A stretch of 64,000 nt of DNA, taken from Bacteroidota bacterium. Its GTDB lineage: Bacteria > Bacteroidota > Bacteroidia > Chitinophagales > Chitinophagaceae. The stretch lies in NCBI GenBank assembly GCA_018268105.1, contig JAFDXG010000005.1:1-64000 (forward strand). Direction: 5' to 3'. The notes beneath the pieces were generated by a model. That model saw nothing but the letters and a program-made list of their open reading frames with translations, was not told the origin of the DNA and ran no database searches. The position numbers and the translations under genes are program-made. Each line of letters starts with the position of its first letter. Position 1 is the stretch's first letter. Positions 36,498 to 45,753 of this stretch are shown one piece after another.

Positions 36498-38834
36498 ATG
36501 GCAAAAAATTTATTGATAGTTGAGTCCCCGGCTAAAGCAAAGACTATTGAAAAAATCCTCGGTGAAGACTTTGAGGTTAAAAGTTGTTACGGACATATCA
36601 GGGATCTCGAAAAGAGTGATATGGGTATTGATATAGACAACCATTTTGAACCCAGATATATCGTTCCTGAGGAAAAAGAGAAGGTAGTAAAAGAGTTAAA
36701 AAGTTTTGCAAAAAAAAGTAGCGAAGTTTGGCTGGCAACGGATGAGGACCGCGAAGGAGAGGCTATTAGCTGGCATTTGTGTGAAGTATTAGGACTGGAT
36801 CCGGAGCAAACCAAAAGAATCGTTTTTCATGAAATAACAAAACCTGCAATACAGTCGGCCGTAAAAACGCCCAGGAAGCTTGATATGAACCTCGTTAATG
36901 CGCAGCAAGCCCGGCGTATTCTGGATCGTATAGTGGGATTTGAACTGTCCCCGGTATTGTGGCGTAAAATGAGCATGCGCAACAATCTGAGTGCCGGCAG
37001 AGTACAAAGTGTGGCAGTGCGGCTGATTGCTGAAAGAGAAAGAGAAATTAATGCTTTTCAAAGTATAAGTTCATTTAAGCTTGAGGCTTTTTTTGCAGCT
37101 AACGATATTAATAATAAACCCGTTACATTCAAAGCAGATGGCAGTAAATATAATACAGCCGATGATGCTGAAAAGTTTTTACAAAGTTGTATTGGCGCTA
37201 ATTATACTGTTGGCGATATTCAGGTAAAGCCTGCAAAAAAAACTCCTGCCGCTCCATTTACTACGTCTACCCTTCAGCAGGAAGCTTCGCGCAAGCTTGG
37301 TTATTCGGTGAGCCGTACCATGCTGCTGGCGCAAAAACTATATGAAAACGGGTATATCAGCTATATGCGTACAGATAGTGTCAACCTGAGTGATACTGCC
37401 CTTGACGACATCAAAGCAAAGATTACATCACAATATGGCGGGGAATATGTGCAGGAAAGAAAATACAAAAACAAAAATGAATCAGCCCAGGAAGCACATG
37501 AAGCCATCCGCCCTACTGCTATGGAAAGGCTGACTGTAGAAGATTCCGATTGCCGGAGATTGTATGAACTGATTTGGAAACGCACCATGGCAAGCCAGAT
37601 GGCGGATGCCGAGTTGGAAAAAACTATTGCAAAAATCAATATCTCTACCAACAATCAGGATCTTACTGCACAGGGTGAAGTTTTGAAATTTGAAGGTTTC
37701 CTTAAAGTATATCGCGAAGACCGCGACGAGGAAGATGCTGAAGAAGAACAGACAGAGGGGATGTTGCCACCATTGAAGTTAAACCAACAAGTTGAATTTA
37801 AGGAAATGAAAGCCACTGAAAGGTTCTCAAGACCTGCTCCAAGATTTACCGAAGCTTCCTTAGTGAAGAAATTAGAAGAACTCGGCATCGGACGCCCCTC
37901 AACTTACGCACCTACCATATCCACCATTTTAAAAAGAGGGTATGTAGAAAAAAGAGATAAAGAAGGCGTTAAAAGAAGCTACCGGATTTTATTGCTAAAA
38001 TCAGGCAGTATCTCCAAACTTACTGATGAAGAAACAACAGGCGCCGAAAAGTCAAAACTTTTTCCAACAGACCTTGGACTTGTAGTTACCGATTTCCTTA
38101 AGCAATATTTTGATGATATTATGGATTACGGATTCACCGCAAGGATTGAAGAAGAATTTGATGAAGTGGCTCAGGGGAAGCTTAAGTGGAACCGGATGCT
38201 TAAAGACTTTTATACCCCGTTTAAAAAAGATGTGGAGAATACTATAGAAAATGCAGAACGCATTAAAGGGGAAAGGGAACTGGGGGCTGATCCCACCACT
38301 GGAAAGCCCGTTGTAGCACGCATGGGCCGCTACGGTCCTATGGTGCAGATAGGCGCTACAGACGAGGAAGAGAAACCCCGATTTGCAAAGCTTAAAGCCA
38401 CTCAGAGTATCGAAACCATTTCGCTTGAAGAAGCACTTGATCTTTTCCGGCTTCCGCGTACGCTGGGTCAATTTGAAGATAACGATGTAACTGTTAGTAT
38501 TGGAAGATTTGGCCCCTATATTGCACACGACAACAAATTCTATTCACTCAGTAAGGAGTTTGATCCTTATACAATCACTTTAGAAGAAGCCGTACCGATT
38601 GTGAATGAGAAAAGAAAGGCAAAAGAAGAACGAACTATAAAAGTATTTGAAAAAGAAAAAATACAGGTGCTTCGCGGGCCTTACGGACCCTACTTAAAGC
38701 AGGGGCTAAGAAATTTCAAACTCAGCAAAGAACAACAGGAAAGAGCCGCTGATATTACGGTGGAAGAAGCGCTGAAAACCATTGAAGAACTGAAAGCTAA
38801 CCCGCCGAAGAAGACAGCGAGGAAGAAGAAGTGA
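36498..38834 (+). CDS. topA: DNA topoisomerase I (type IA)
   Basis: Relaxes negative supercoils by single-strand passage. The TOPRIM domain opens with LIVESPAKAKTIEKIL (residue 5 on), with TDEDREGEAI at 81-90 for Mg binding. The catalytic Tyr is Y289 in YISYMRTDSVNLS, and GIGRPSTYAPTISTI follows near residue 462. Instead of zinc fingers, the C-terminus has three repeats of the topoisomerase-C type (RMGRYGPMVQIG, SIGRFGPYIAHD, LRGPYGPYLKQG), then a basic tail ending KKTARKKK that probably binds DNA. The ATG at 36498 is preferred over the in-frame TTG at 36477. 778 residues is normal for Bacteroidota. Confidence 0.97.
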   Translation: MAKNLLIVESPAKAKTIEKILGEDFEVKSCYGHIRDLEKSDMGIDIDNHFEPRYIVPEEKEKVVKELKSFAKKSSEVWLATDEDREGEAISWHLCEVLGLDPEQTKRIVFHEITKPAIQSAVKTPRKLDMNLVNAQQARRILDRIVGFELSPVLWRKMSMRNNLSAGRVQSVAVRLIAEREREINAFQSISSFKLEAFFAANDINNKPVTFKADGSKYNTADDAEKFLQSCIGANYTVGDIQVKPAKKTPAAPFTTSTLQQEASRKLGYSVSRTMLLAQKLYENGYISYMRTDSVNLSDTALDDIKAKITSQYGGEYVQERKYKNKNESAQEAHEAIRPTAMERLTVEDSDCRRLYELIWKRTMASQMADAELEKTIAKINISTNNQDLTAQGEVLKFEGFLKVYREDRDEEDAEEEQTEGMLPPLKLNQQVEFKEMKATERFSRPAPRFTEASLVKKLEELGIGRPSTYAPTISTILKRGYVEKRDKEGVKRSYRILLLKSGSISKLTDEETTGAEKSKLFPTDLGLVVTDFLKQYFDDIMDYGFTARIEEEFDEVAQGKLKWNRMLKDFYTPFKKDVENTIENAERIKGERELGADPTTGKPVVARMGRYGPMVQIGATDEEEKPRFAKLKATQSIETISLEEALDLFRLPRTLGQFEDNDVTVSIGRFGPYIAHDNKFYSLSKEFDPYTITLEEAVPIVNEKRKAKEERTIKVFEKEKIQVLRGPYGPYLKQGLRNFKLSKEQQERAADITVEEALKTIEELKANPPKKTARKKK

Positions 38835-38844
38835 CAATGGCTTT

Positions 38845-39891
38845 TTAACATTTATACGCCCGTTCTACCAGTCTCATCGTTTTTATACAATCTTCTACCG
38901 AATTGTCGGGTTGGGAAATTGTACCGCGTTTAGCTTTGATGATTTCATTGACAGAACCTATAAATGCATGGGGGAACCATGAGCCATGTATAGGTAGCTG
39001 ATGCCATTGAGGAGTTGTGTCATGTAACAACATATATTCAAACTGATCAGGAACACCCTTGGGATAATTCATCAGGAGACCTAATTTAATTTTAACTGCG
39101 CCTTTTGTGCCCTCTACCTTTATAAATGCGTCCTGATTGTGTAAACCATACTCATGTAGATGGTTCGTTGATATATTTACCCGCAACATTTCACCATAAT
39201 CCATAATGATATTTGATTTCACTTCTGCTAATTGCGGCATTTTCGGATGGCGGGTAGATCTTGCGTATATGTTCACGGGTTCGCCAAGCAGATGGCGTAC
39301 CAAATCAATATAATGAATGCTATGATATAAAATCTCCACCCTTTTGGCTGCTTTGAGAAACTCCCACAAATGCCAGGGAGTATACACATTCACATATACT
39401 TCAACATCACAAATGTCCCCTAACAATTCCTCTGCTACCATTTGTTTTAACATCAGAATATAGGGCGCATACCTCAACTGAAAATTGACTGCTGCAGTGA
39501 TATGTTTTTTATGGCACAATTCCAGAATTTCTTCGGCCTGCATTTCGTTTTCTCCCATGGGCTTTTGCATCAGTACATAACTATTATCCGGAAGCATTTG
39601 AATGACATCAATAATCTTTCTGCCTGGTACCGCTATGTCGTAAATACAATCGCATTGGTTTTCCTCAACACACTGTTGTAAACTCTCATATACCCGTGAA
39701 ATTTGAAACTTCCCCGCAACCTTTTCTGCTTTGGTTTTGTCTATATCAAAAATTCCGGCTACAGGAATAGCTGCCAGTTTATACGCAGGCAAATGAGCGT
39801 CTTCCACAATTCCCCCTGTACCAATAATCACTACAGGAGATGTTTCCCCTATATCCGGAATTTTAAAACGAATATGGCATAGATTTTTCAT
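38845..39891 (-). CDS. Gfo/Idh/MocA family oxidoreductase
   Basis: A 348-residue NAD(P)-dependent sugar dehydrogenase-like protein without a signal peptide. The Rossmann motif VVIIGTGGIVEDAHLPAY (about 20-37) is followed by the AGIFDID second strand. The catalytic EKP motif reads QKP (VLMQKPMGENEMQAEE, about 110-125): the Lys is kept but the Glu is Gln. The C-terminal alpha/beta domain has HSIHYIDLVRHLLGEPVNIYARS, with His positions used in catalysis in the family. It is the last gene of the minus-strand deoxysugar cluster (38845-52052), 5 bases from the permease gene. A role in oxidising a deoxysugar or its lactone is inferred from neighbours. Confidence 0.9.
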   Translation of the reverse strand: MKNLCHIRFKIPDIGETSPVVIIGTGGIVEDAHLPAYKLAAIPVAGIFDIDKTKAEKVAGKFQISRVYESLQQCVEENQCDCIYDIAVPGRKIIDVIQMLPDNSYVLMQKPMGENEMQAEEILELCHKKHITAAVNFQLRYAPYILMLKQMVAEELLGDICDVEVYVNVYTPWHLWEFLKAAKRVEILYHSIHYIDLVRHLLGEPVNIYARSTRHPKMPQLAEVKSNIIMDYGEMLRVNISTNHLHEYGLHNQDAFIKVEGTKGAVKIKLGLLMNYPKGVPDQFEYMLLHDTTPQWHQLPIHGSWFPHAFIGSVNEIIKAKRGTISQPDNSVEDCIKTMRLVERAYKC

Positions 39892-39896
39892 TCACA

Positions 39897-40949
39897 TTAT
39901 TTTTCGCCCAGATAGTTTCCATAGGTAATGGTTATTACAGCTACTATCAATACGGCTAATGCAAGTACAAGAACCCGCGATGTTTTTTTGTGTATTCCTT
40001 TCCACTCTTTCAATAGGATACCAACAACTGCACTGATTAACACCAGCATAATCATATGAATAGCCCAGCTTGTAAATTTATATATCCCGAGCCGGTTATG
40101 ACCTAATCCATAAAAAAAGAACTGAGTATACCAAAGTATCCCTGTCAAAACCGCCAATCCATAATTTACTCCCAGCCACCCGCTACTTTTATCTTTCATA
40201 AATACCGGTGTTATGTATTCATACCAGGATTTGTTTTTATTATGCAGATAAATACAATACATAGCTGTTGTAACAAATGCACCTGAATTCGAGAAAATAT
40301 AAATCACATTTCCCTGAAGCCCTCCTGCTCCATATTTTGCGGCTATATCTGCAATAGGCTGCCCGCGAAAAAGAGAAAATCCATACAATGCAGACAACAC
40401 TCCGGCAAGAATACACAATGTAATACCGACAGTAAATGATTTTTTTTCTTTCTGCAAAGGGTTATTTTGATAATCTTTTTCCTTTAACCGGCCGGCAAGG
40501 CCACAAAGGGCAATTCCGGCTGCCCCGGCAATAATACCGGCAACAATTACATTACCGCCATTACCACTCAAAACAGTGATTAGTTTTCCTTCGTATAATG
40601 GTGGAAGTAAAGTGCCCAGTACACAGGATATTCCCACTGAAATTGCATAGGTCAATGAAAAGCCTATATACCGTATTGCCAATCCAAAGGCAGTCCCTCC
40701 AATACCATACAACATGCCCAGAAAAAACGAGCTTCGCATAGCGGAAGCCGGGGCTTCTGCCAATACCTGATGTAAATGAGGAATCGTCAGATAGGCAACT
40801 ACGACAGGCAGAACAAGCCAGCATACAAAGGCCTGCATTAACCAATAGGTTTGCCATGACCATTTTTTTAGTTTTTCCTGAGGGGTATAACATAAAGACG
40901 CTGAAAATGCCCCAATAAAATGTAAGAATACTCCTGCAAAAAGGTTCAT
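39897..40949 (-). CDS. RhaT-like sugar permease (drug/metabolite transporter superfamily)
   Basis: A 350-residue inner-membrane protein with ten predicted helices. The start GVFLHFIGAFSASLCYTPQEKLKKWSWQTYWL and FFLGMLYGIGGTAFGLAIRYIGFSLTYAISVGISCVLGTLLPP are close to the layout of the L-rhamnose/proton symporter RhaT, including its internal repeat (second half from VGITLCILAGVLSALYGFS). The sugar may be L-rhamnose or another 6-deoxyhexose. It sits between an amidohydrolase (17-base gap) and the oxidoreductase, and a rhamnose-mutarotase-like gene lies in the same cluster, which supports a deoxysugar substrate. Confidence 0.88.
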   Translation of the reverse strand: MNLFAGVFLHFIGAFSASLCYTPQEKLKKWSWQTYWLMQAFVCWLVLPVVVAYLTIPHLHQVLAEAPASAMRSSFFLGMLYGIGGTAFGLAIRYIGFSLTYAISVGISCVLGTLLPPLYEGKLITVLSGNGGNVIVAGIIAGAAGIALCGLAGRLKEKDYQNNPLQKEKKSFTVGITLCILAGVLSALYGFSLFRGQPIADIAAKYGAGGLQGNVIYIFSNSGAFVTTAMYCIYLHNKNKSWYEYITPVFMKDKSSGWLGVNYGLAVLTGILWYTQFFFYGLGHNRLGIYKFTSWAIHMIMLVLISAVVGILLKEWKGIHKKTSRVLVLALAVLIVAVITITYGNYLGEK

Positions 40950-40966
40950 GATAAATAATTCTATTG

Positions 40967-41836
40967 CTAATTCTGTCTGTTAACTTTATAAAAACGGGAA
41001 GCATTTTCCCAATAAACAAGCTCCGAATCAGGGAGACTTAACAGAGAGTTGATGATGTTGCTGTATCGCTCCCAATGCATAGTATAACTACCTGCAAGTA
41101 ACGAAACAGGCCAATCACCTCCCAGAAAACACCGGTCGGCGCCAAAAACTTCTAATACATATTGAATGTAAGGGGTAATATCACTTTCAGACCAGCGTTC
41201 CGGATTCCCGGATGCTGTACCCAGTCCGGAAATTTTTGCATAGATATTTTTGTTGGCAGCTATTTCATTCATCAATTGTCCCCAGGAACCGAAGCGTTCG
41301 CCGGATTTAATGGGCGGCTGATTCAAATGATCCAATACCATTCTTAAGGAAGGAATTTTTTCGGATACTTTAATAGCAGTTTTCAGATGATCATCATTGA
41401 TACCAACAATATCATAAGGTATCTGAAAAGAAGCCATTATCTCCAGACTCTCTATTACATTAGGCTGCAACAACCATTTCGGATCGGGTTCGTTGTGTAT
41501 CAAATGCCTTATACCTTTAAAATAGGGTTCATTAAGAAACCTTTCCTCCAATAGCTGCTGAACTTTTTCAGGTATCATCAAAGGAAGCCAGCCCACCACT
41601 CCAATAATCTCAGTATGTTGTCTGGCTGCTTCCAGCATTATATCAGTATCCTCCAGGTTATTGGCAGCCTGCACTAAAATTCCACCGGATACCCGAGTAT
41701 TCTCGATTTCCGGTAACAGCTCATCAAGCAAATAAGTCCGGTTCAAAATACTGGTATCACCATCCAGCCATGCATATCTGCCCCTTTCCAGGTTCCAGGC
41801 ATGAATATGGGTGTCTATAATATTTTTCTTCATCAT
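40967..41836 (-). CDS. Amidohydrolase family lactonase (COG3618, fuconolactonase-like)
   Basis: A 289-residue TIM-barrel hydrolase. IIDTHIHAWNLERGRYAWLDGD (about 5-26) carries the HxH motif and the WL segment typical of COG3618 lactonases. Further barrel landmarks are VSGGILVQAANNLEDTD, FKGIRHLIHNEPDP, MVLDHLNQPPI (His at strand end) and FLGGDWPVSLLAG (GSDWP-like catalytic Asp). Characterised relatives hydrolyse L-fucono- or L-rhamnono-lactones in non-phosphorylative deoxysugar oxidation. Its ATG overlaps the stop codon of the solute-binding-like gene (TGATG), so the two are translationally coupled. Confidence 0.88.
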   Translation of the reverse strand: MMKKNIIDTHIHAWNLERGRYAWLDGDTSILNRTYLLDELLPEIENTRVSGGILVQAANNLEDTDIMLEAARQHTEIIGVVGWLPLMIPEKVQQLLEERFLNEPYFKGIRHLIHNEPDPKWLLQPNVIESLEIMASFQIPYDIVGINDDHLKTAIKVSEKIPSLRMVLDHLNQPPIKSGERFGSWGQLMNEIAANKNIYAKISGLGTASGNPERWSESDITPYIQYVLEVFGADRCFLGGDWPVSLLAGSYTMHWERYSNIINSLLSLPDSELVYWENASRFYKVNRQN

Positions 41837-43011
41837 CAGGAATTTTTTATGACATGATTTGATTGTTTCCGGGATATCCTGTAAATCCGGTTAACGTCAT
41901 CCAGCACGGACTGGGCGTTCCCTCCATATAGCAGAAACCGCTGAATCGGATTACCTGCCTCATCCTGAAAATGGAGGTATCCATCGTATCGCGGACGAAC
42001 ATACGCCCGGTCTAAAGCCGGCAGGGTATTAATAAAGAAATCGTGAGTGTGAGAATTAACCGCTTCATCTTCCCAGGCCGAACGATGCCCGGGCTGACCG
42101 CCATTATATACATATAGCGTTGACTGAATTTCGGGCATCCCTATCCATTGCGCAAATTGCAGCGCTTCTTTTTTATGTTTTGAAAATGAAGATACGGATA
42201 GTCCCGTTCCGCCAAGAGTGCTGCGAAGCTTCTCCCCGGAATTCATACTAATCAAATCTGTGTAATGCAACAGGGATTTCGCATATCCTTTCCGCGAATA
42301 ATTGGAATATCCGTATGCAAAAGGGCAATACCAAAAATCGTCCGTGCTCGTCATTATTTCAGCTATAGCAATCGGATTACAGGAAAACATCTTATTATCT
42401 ATCCTGCTCCACAAATCTTTCATCAGTTTCAATACTTCCGTACCGGTTGATGAATTAACGACCTTTTCCTCATCAGCAAAAGGTTCTCCTTCCAATGCGA
42501 CACAGAACATATAAAAATTCATCAGCAAATCAATCGGAATAGCAGGTACCGCAACCTTTCCCTGCTGAGCTAACGCAATCAGTTCATTCCAGTTTTCGGG
42601 TATTTTTGCATGGTTCTTTTCAAATAACTCTTTTCTAAAACTGGTTACGGGCGTAGCCGCGTCAATTGCCAGCGCCCATTGGTGTCCTCCATACTGATAA
42701 CTCAGATGAGAATAACCGACCGTATATTTTAGTTGGTCGTCCAGATAATCAGCAGGTAAATAGGCGTCCAGGGGCAATACACACTGAGTTGAAGCTGCAC
42801 GGCCTACCCAGGGATGATCAATAATCAGTAAGTCATATTCCTCCACCAGTTTTTCAATAGGGAAATCGGCAAATTCCTGCAAGGTTCTTTTTCTCCAGCT
42901 TATCTGAACTTCGGGATGAAGTTCCGAATAACGTTGAGCACAGGCAACCAATGGCGTATAGCCCCGACTGTGCCCCCAGGTGATGCCTTTTAATTCAATG
43001 CGATCTCCCAT
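41836..43011 (-). CDS. Family 1 solute-binding-protein homologue without signal peptide
   Basis: A 391-residue protein resembling extracellular sugar-binding proteins of ABC importers: LKGITWGHSRGYTPLVACAQRYSELHPEVQISW at the N-terminus, the hinge DLLIIDHPWVG, LPLDAYLPADYL, and the late LGGTGLSVSSFSKHKKEALQFAQWIGMPE. Two things are odd. It begins directly with the mature domain, and the codon before its ATG is the in-frame TAG stop of the MaoC gene, so no signal peptide can be added. No ABC permease or ATPase is in the window. It is therefore predicted to be cytoplasmic, perhaps a sensor, a chaperone or an enzyme subunit. It is flanked by coupled MaoC and lactonase genes. Confidence 0.85.
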   Translation of the reverse strand: MGDRIELKGITWGHSRGYTPLVACAQRYSELHPEVQISWRKRTLQEFADFPIEKLVEEYDLLIIDHPWVGRAASTQCVLPLDAYLPADYLDDQLKYTVGYSHLSYQYGGHQWALAIDAATPVTSFRKELFEKNHAKIPENWNELIALAQQGKVAVPAIPIDLLMNFYMFCVALEGEPFADEEKVVNSSTGTEVLKLMKDLWSRIDNKMFSCNPIAIAEIMTSTDDFWYCPFAYGYSNYSRKGYAKSLLHYTDLISMNSGEKLRSTLGGTGLSVSSFSKHKKEALQFAQWIGMPEIQSTLYVYNGGQPGHRSAWEDEAVNSHTHDFFINTLPALDRAYVRPRYDGYLHFQDEAGNPIQRFLLYGGNAQSVLDDVNRIYRISRKQSNHVIKNS

Positions 43012-43455
43012 CTACGCCTGCTTTAATTGTGCCAATAATATATGATCACATACCATCACACATTCCTGCTTTTGATTGAATACTTCCACCAATTCAGTTA
43101 CCAACCCCATCCCGGGTTTCTTATATGGCTCCTTTTCTTTGATGGTTACCTTCACCTTTATAGTATCTCCAATAAATACAGGTTTAATAAAACGTAGCCG
43201 ATCATATCCGTAACTGAAAGCCACCTCATTGATCAGGGATGCCGTCATGCCGACGGCCACACTGAAGATCAGGGTTCCATGAGCAATGCGTTCTTTAAAA
43301 GGTTGCGTCTTACACCATTCCGCATCCATGTGATGTGGAAAGAAATCACCTGTCTGACCGGCATGCATTACAATATCCGTCTCCGTGATTGTTCGTCCGA
43401 TGGTTTCTCTGAAATCTCCTTCCTGGTAATCTTCAAAATAAATCTTCGTAAACAT
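43012..43455 (-). CDS. MaoC-like hot-dog hydratase/dehydratase (copy 1)
   Basis: A 147-residue single hot-dog protein of the (R)-specific enoyl-CoA hydratase group. The catalytic motif [14 protein letters not shown] (about 31-44) keeps both the Asp and the His five residues later, and [16 protein letters not shown] is the conserved hot-dog helix region. [26 protein letters not shown] is shared almost word for word with the second copy at 45181, so the two arose by duplication. It is immediately adjacent to the solute-binding-like gene (no gap) and 16 bases from the fucosidase gene. It probably hydrates or dehydrates a CoA-bound acid. Confidence 0.92.
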   Translation of the reverse strand: MFTKIYFEDYQEGDFRETIGRTITETDIVMHAGQTGDFFPHHMDAEWCKTQPFKERIAHGTLIFSVAVGMTASLINEVAFSYGYDRLRFIKPVFIGDTIKVKVTIKEKEPYKKPGMGLVTELVEVFNQKQECVMVCDHILLAQLKQA

Positions 43456-43471
43456 GTAGCTTCTCTTTTTA

Positions 43472-45169
43472 TTACGGAATTTTTCTGAAATAGATACTAC
43501 CCGATTCTTTGATACTATCCTTTGCAGAAAGCGTCAGTTTAATCAGTATGCTGGTTTCGTTAGTAACCTGCGCTGTGCGATTGATCAAAACCACGCTGTC
43601 TTTAAGCGTGAGAAATTCATCAAGCGCTTTCTCACCGTCATACCACAATTCGGCACGTTCAATACTTATCTTATCCTGATTTCCCGCATTTATTTTGATT
43701 TCATACTGACCCGGAACAGGAATATAAGGAGTCAGGTTGATGTTGATATCCATCTTCCCCTGGTGGAACATATCAGGCATCCAGCTATTCAGGTATTTCC
43801 AGTCTGACAATGGCTTTTCATCCTTTTCAAAAAGTTCGGGTGTATCCTCTATTTTGAAAGCCGCAAATGAACGAATAAGTGGTTGTGCTGCCGACTTCGT
43901 AATTTGAATTCGAATTTTAGTAACCGTTATATCCTTAAAGAAATCAATTTTCATTCTTCCAACAGAGGAACCTGCATACAAAAGCTCCCAATGGTCATTT
44001 ACCCATCCTTCCAGGTTGTAGGCTCTTATTCGCTCGCCTTCTCTATAATCCTCCATGGTAACAAGGTGGTTAACTGTAGTTGGCTTATCAAACGTAATAA
44101 TGGCTTCATTCCCTTTAATATCTGTAATGGTTTTTAGCGGTGATGAAAATCTCCTTTCTATTTCTTTTCCCAGTTCTGAAAACCGAGTCACATCTCCCGG
44201 CGGAATAACCCCCAGGGTGTCGGGCGTGGCATTCAACAGCATAACAGCTCCCCTCCCTGCAGACCGGTAATAAATTTTCATCAGGTCACCTACACTGCGT
44301 CTTTTTGCTTCATTGGCAGGCGACCAGAACCAGTTATGATTATATAGTGGCACATCACATTCCAGCGGCGACCAGGTATCCCCATCCGGATTACCCTGAA
44401 CGGCAGTAGCAACACCTGTTTGTAAATCAGCGCTGTTGATACCATTCCATGCAGGATAGGGTGCATAGCCCTCTTCATTTCCTACCCATCTTATACTTGC
44501 CTGAGGGCTTTGAAATATCACCGCATCTTTGGCATATTTTTCAAGGATATCTTTTACATCTATTACGCAGTTTCCGTCAAACCAAACCTCTGTGATTGTT
44601 CCATAATTTGTCAGCAACTCAGTTAGCTGTTGCCGGTATATCCTGTTGTATGCTTCCTGCTTCGAAGGATCACTGGTTCGTCCGCCACTACCCAAACCAG
44701 CGCCCCATTTATCGTCACCGGGATACAGGTACAAACCTAATTTTAATCCATATTTTTTGCAGGATGCCGAAATCTCTGCCACCAGGTCACCCTTCCCTGC
44801 TTTCCATGGAGTATGGCTCACATTATAGTCGGTTGTTTCAGTGGGCCACCAACAGAAACCACCCACATGTTTGGCCACAAAAATAATTTGCTTTGCACCG
44901 AATGACTGAGCCACTTTGCACCAGTCGTCTGTGTTTAAATTATAAGGATTTATCCTCCTGAGGTCGGTTGTGAAATTATCATACTCTCTTCCCTGCCAGG
45001 TAGCCATACCAAAATGAATGAACATAAGGCGTTCCTGCTCATGCCAGGCATATTGCTGGGGCGAAGGTTTTGCCAAATGAACTGCCTGTTCACCCCGTTT
45101 GGGTGAACAGCCGGAGATAAAAAAAACGAATAGAAGATACATGAAAAAGTTTACAGAAATTCTTCTCAT
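43472..45169 (-). CDS. GH29 alpha-L-fucosidase lipoprotein
   Basis: A 565-residue exo-glycosidase removing L-fucose. The signal peptide ends in the lipobox FISGC (Cys about residue 21), so it is a lipid-anchored periplasmic or surface protein. The GH29 barrel shows [38 protein letters not shown] (AKHHDGFxxW-type), WFDGNCV near residue 200 (WxDG, nucleophile Asp) and [12 protein letters not shown] text ([16 protein letters not shown]). A beta-sandwich C-terminal domain (about 345-565) looks like a discoidin/NPCBM-type module. The ATG at 45169 gives a proper lipoprotein signal; upstream codons would overlap the preceding gene's stop. Confidence 0.93.
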   Translation of the reverse strand: MRRISVNFFMYLLFVFFISGCSPKRGEQAVHLAKPSPQQYAWHEQERLMFIHFGMATWQGREYDNFTTDLRRINPYNLNTDDWCKVAQSFGAKQIIFVAKHVGGFCWWPTETTDYNVSHTPWKAGKGDLVAEISASCKKYGLKLGLYLYPGDDKWGAGLGSGGRTSDPSKQEAYNRIYRQQLTELLTNYGTITEVWFDGNCVIDVKDILEKYAKDAVIFQSPQASIRWVGNEEGYAPYPAWNGINSADLQTGVATAVQGNPDGDTWSPLECDVPLYNHNWFWSPANEAKRRSVGDLMKIYYRSAGRGAVMLLNATPDTLGVIPPGDVTRFSELGKEIERRFSSPLKTITDIKGNEAIITFDKPTTVNHLVTMEDYREGERIRAYNLEGWVNDHWELLYAGSSVGRMKIDFFKDITVTKIRIQITKSAAQPLIRSFAAFKIEDTPELFEKDEKPLSDWKYLNSWMPDMFHQGKMDININLTPYIPVPGQYEIKINAGNQDKISIERAELWYDGEKALDEFLTLKDSVVLINRTAQVTNETSILIKLTLSAKDSIKESGSIYFRKIP

Positions 45170-45180
45170 ACTAATCGGAC

Positions 45181-45690
45181 TTATTGGGTTTGAAAAAATT
45201 CGGGGGTTCGATATTTTACGGTTTGAATATGCTCGCAATACAACACCAATTCTCCTTCGTTCTTAAACACTTCATAACTGGCTCTGTATAAACCCATGTC
45301 TTTATATTTCGGTTGCTTATCCAAATCCGTTTTAATTGTATAAATAGTATCATTAATAAAAACAGGTTTGATGAACCGGAGTTTATCATAGCCGTAACTA
45401 AACGCGTTTACACAATTAGTAGCCACCAGTCCAAGACCCGCACTGAACACAAAAGCACCGGCGATTAATCTTTTCCCGAAGATACCCTGCTCATGCGCAA
45501 AAATATCGTCGGCCACATAAGGGTGCATATCCAATACCAATGCATTGAACTGCATACTTTCTCCTTCACTAATGGTTCTCCGTATAGACCGAATGCGCTT
45601 CCCGATTTGTATATCTTCATAAAACCAGTCTTCCGCATTCCAGATGGGGATGTCTTTATGTTTAGATGGATCAGGATTTGGGTTCATCAT
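45181..45690 (-). CDS. MaoC-like hot-dog protein lacking the catalytic His (copy 2)
   Basis: A 169-residue paralogue of the gene at 43012. The shared core is [20 protein letters not shown]. In the catalytic loop, [15 protein letters not shown] retains the Asp, but the residue five positions later, His in copy 1, is Val here, and the AHGTL helix start is changed to AGAFV. An N-terminal extension of about 20 residues is present. Such a partner could form a heterodimer with copy 1, as in two-subunit hydratases, or bind a CoA ester without catalysis; both are inference. It lies 12 bases upstream of the fucosidase gene on the same transcript. Confidence 0.87.
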   Translation of the reverse strand: MMNPNPDPSKHKDIPIWNAEDWFYEDIQIGKRIRSIRRTISEGESMQFNALVLDMHPYVADDIFAHEQGIFGKRLIAGAFVFSAGLGLVATNCVNAFSYGYDKLRFIKPVFINDTIYTIKTDLDKQPKYKDMGLYRASYEVFKNEGELVLYCEHIQTVKYRTPEFFQTQ

Positions 45691-45753
45691 TATATTTGAA
45701 TTTGAGATTGAGAAAGATTGATGAAAGATTGAAGTAGCATAATTTGTTCCGCA

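Noticed and set aside
41836..43011. Complete ABC sugar importer
   Set aside because: Only a binding-protein homologue is present, without signal peptide, permease or ATPase.
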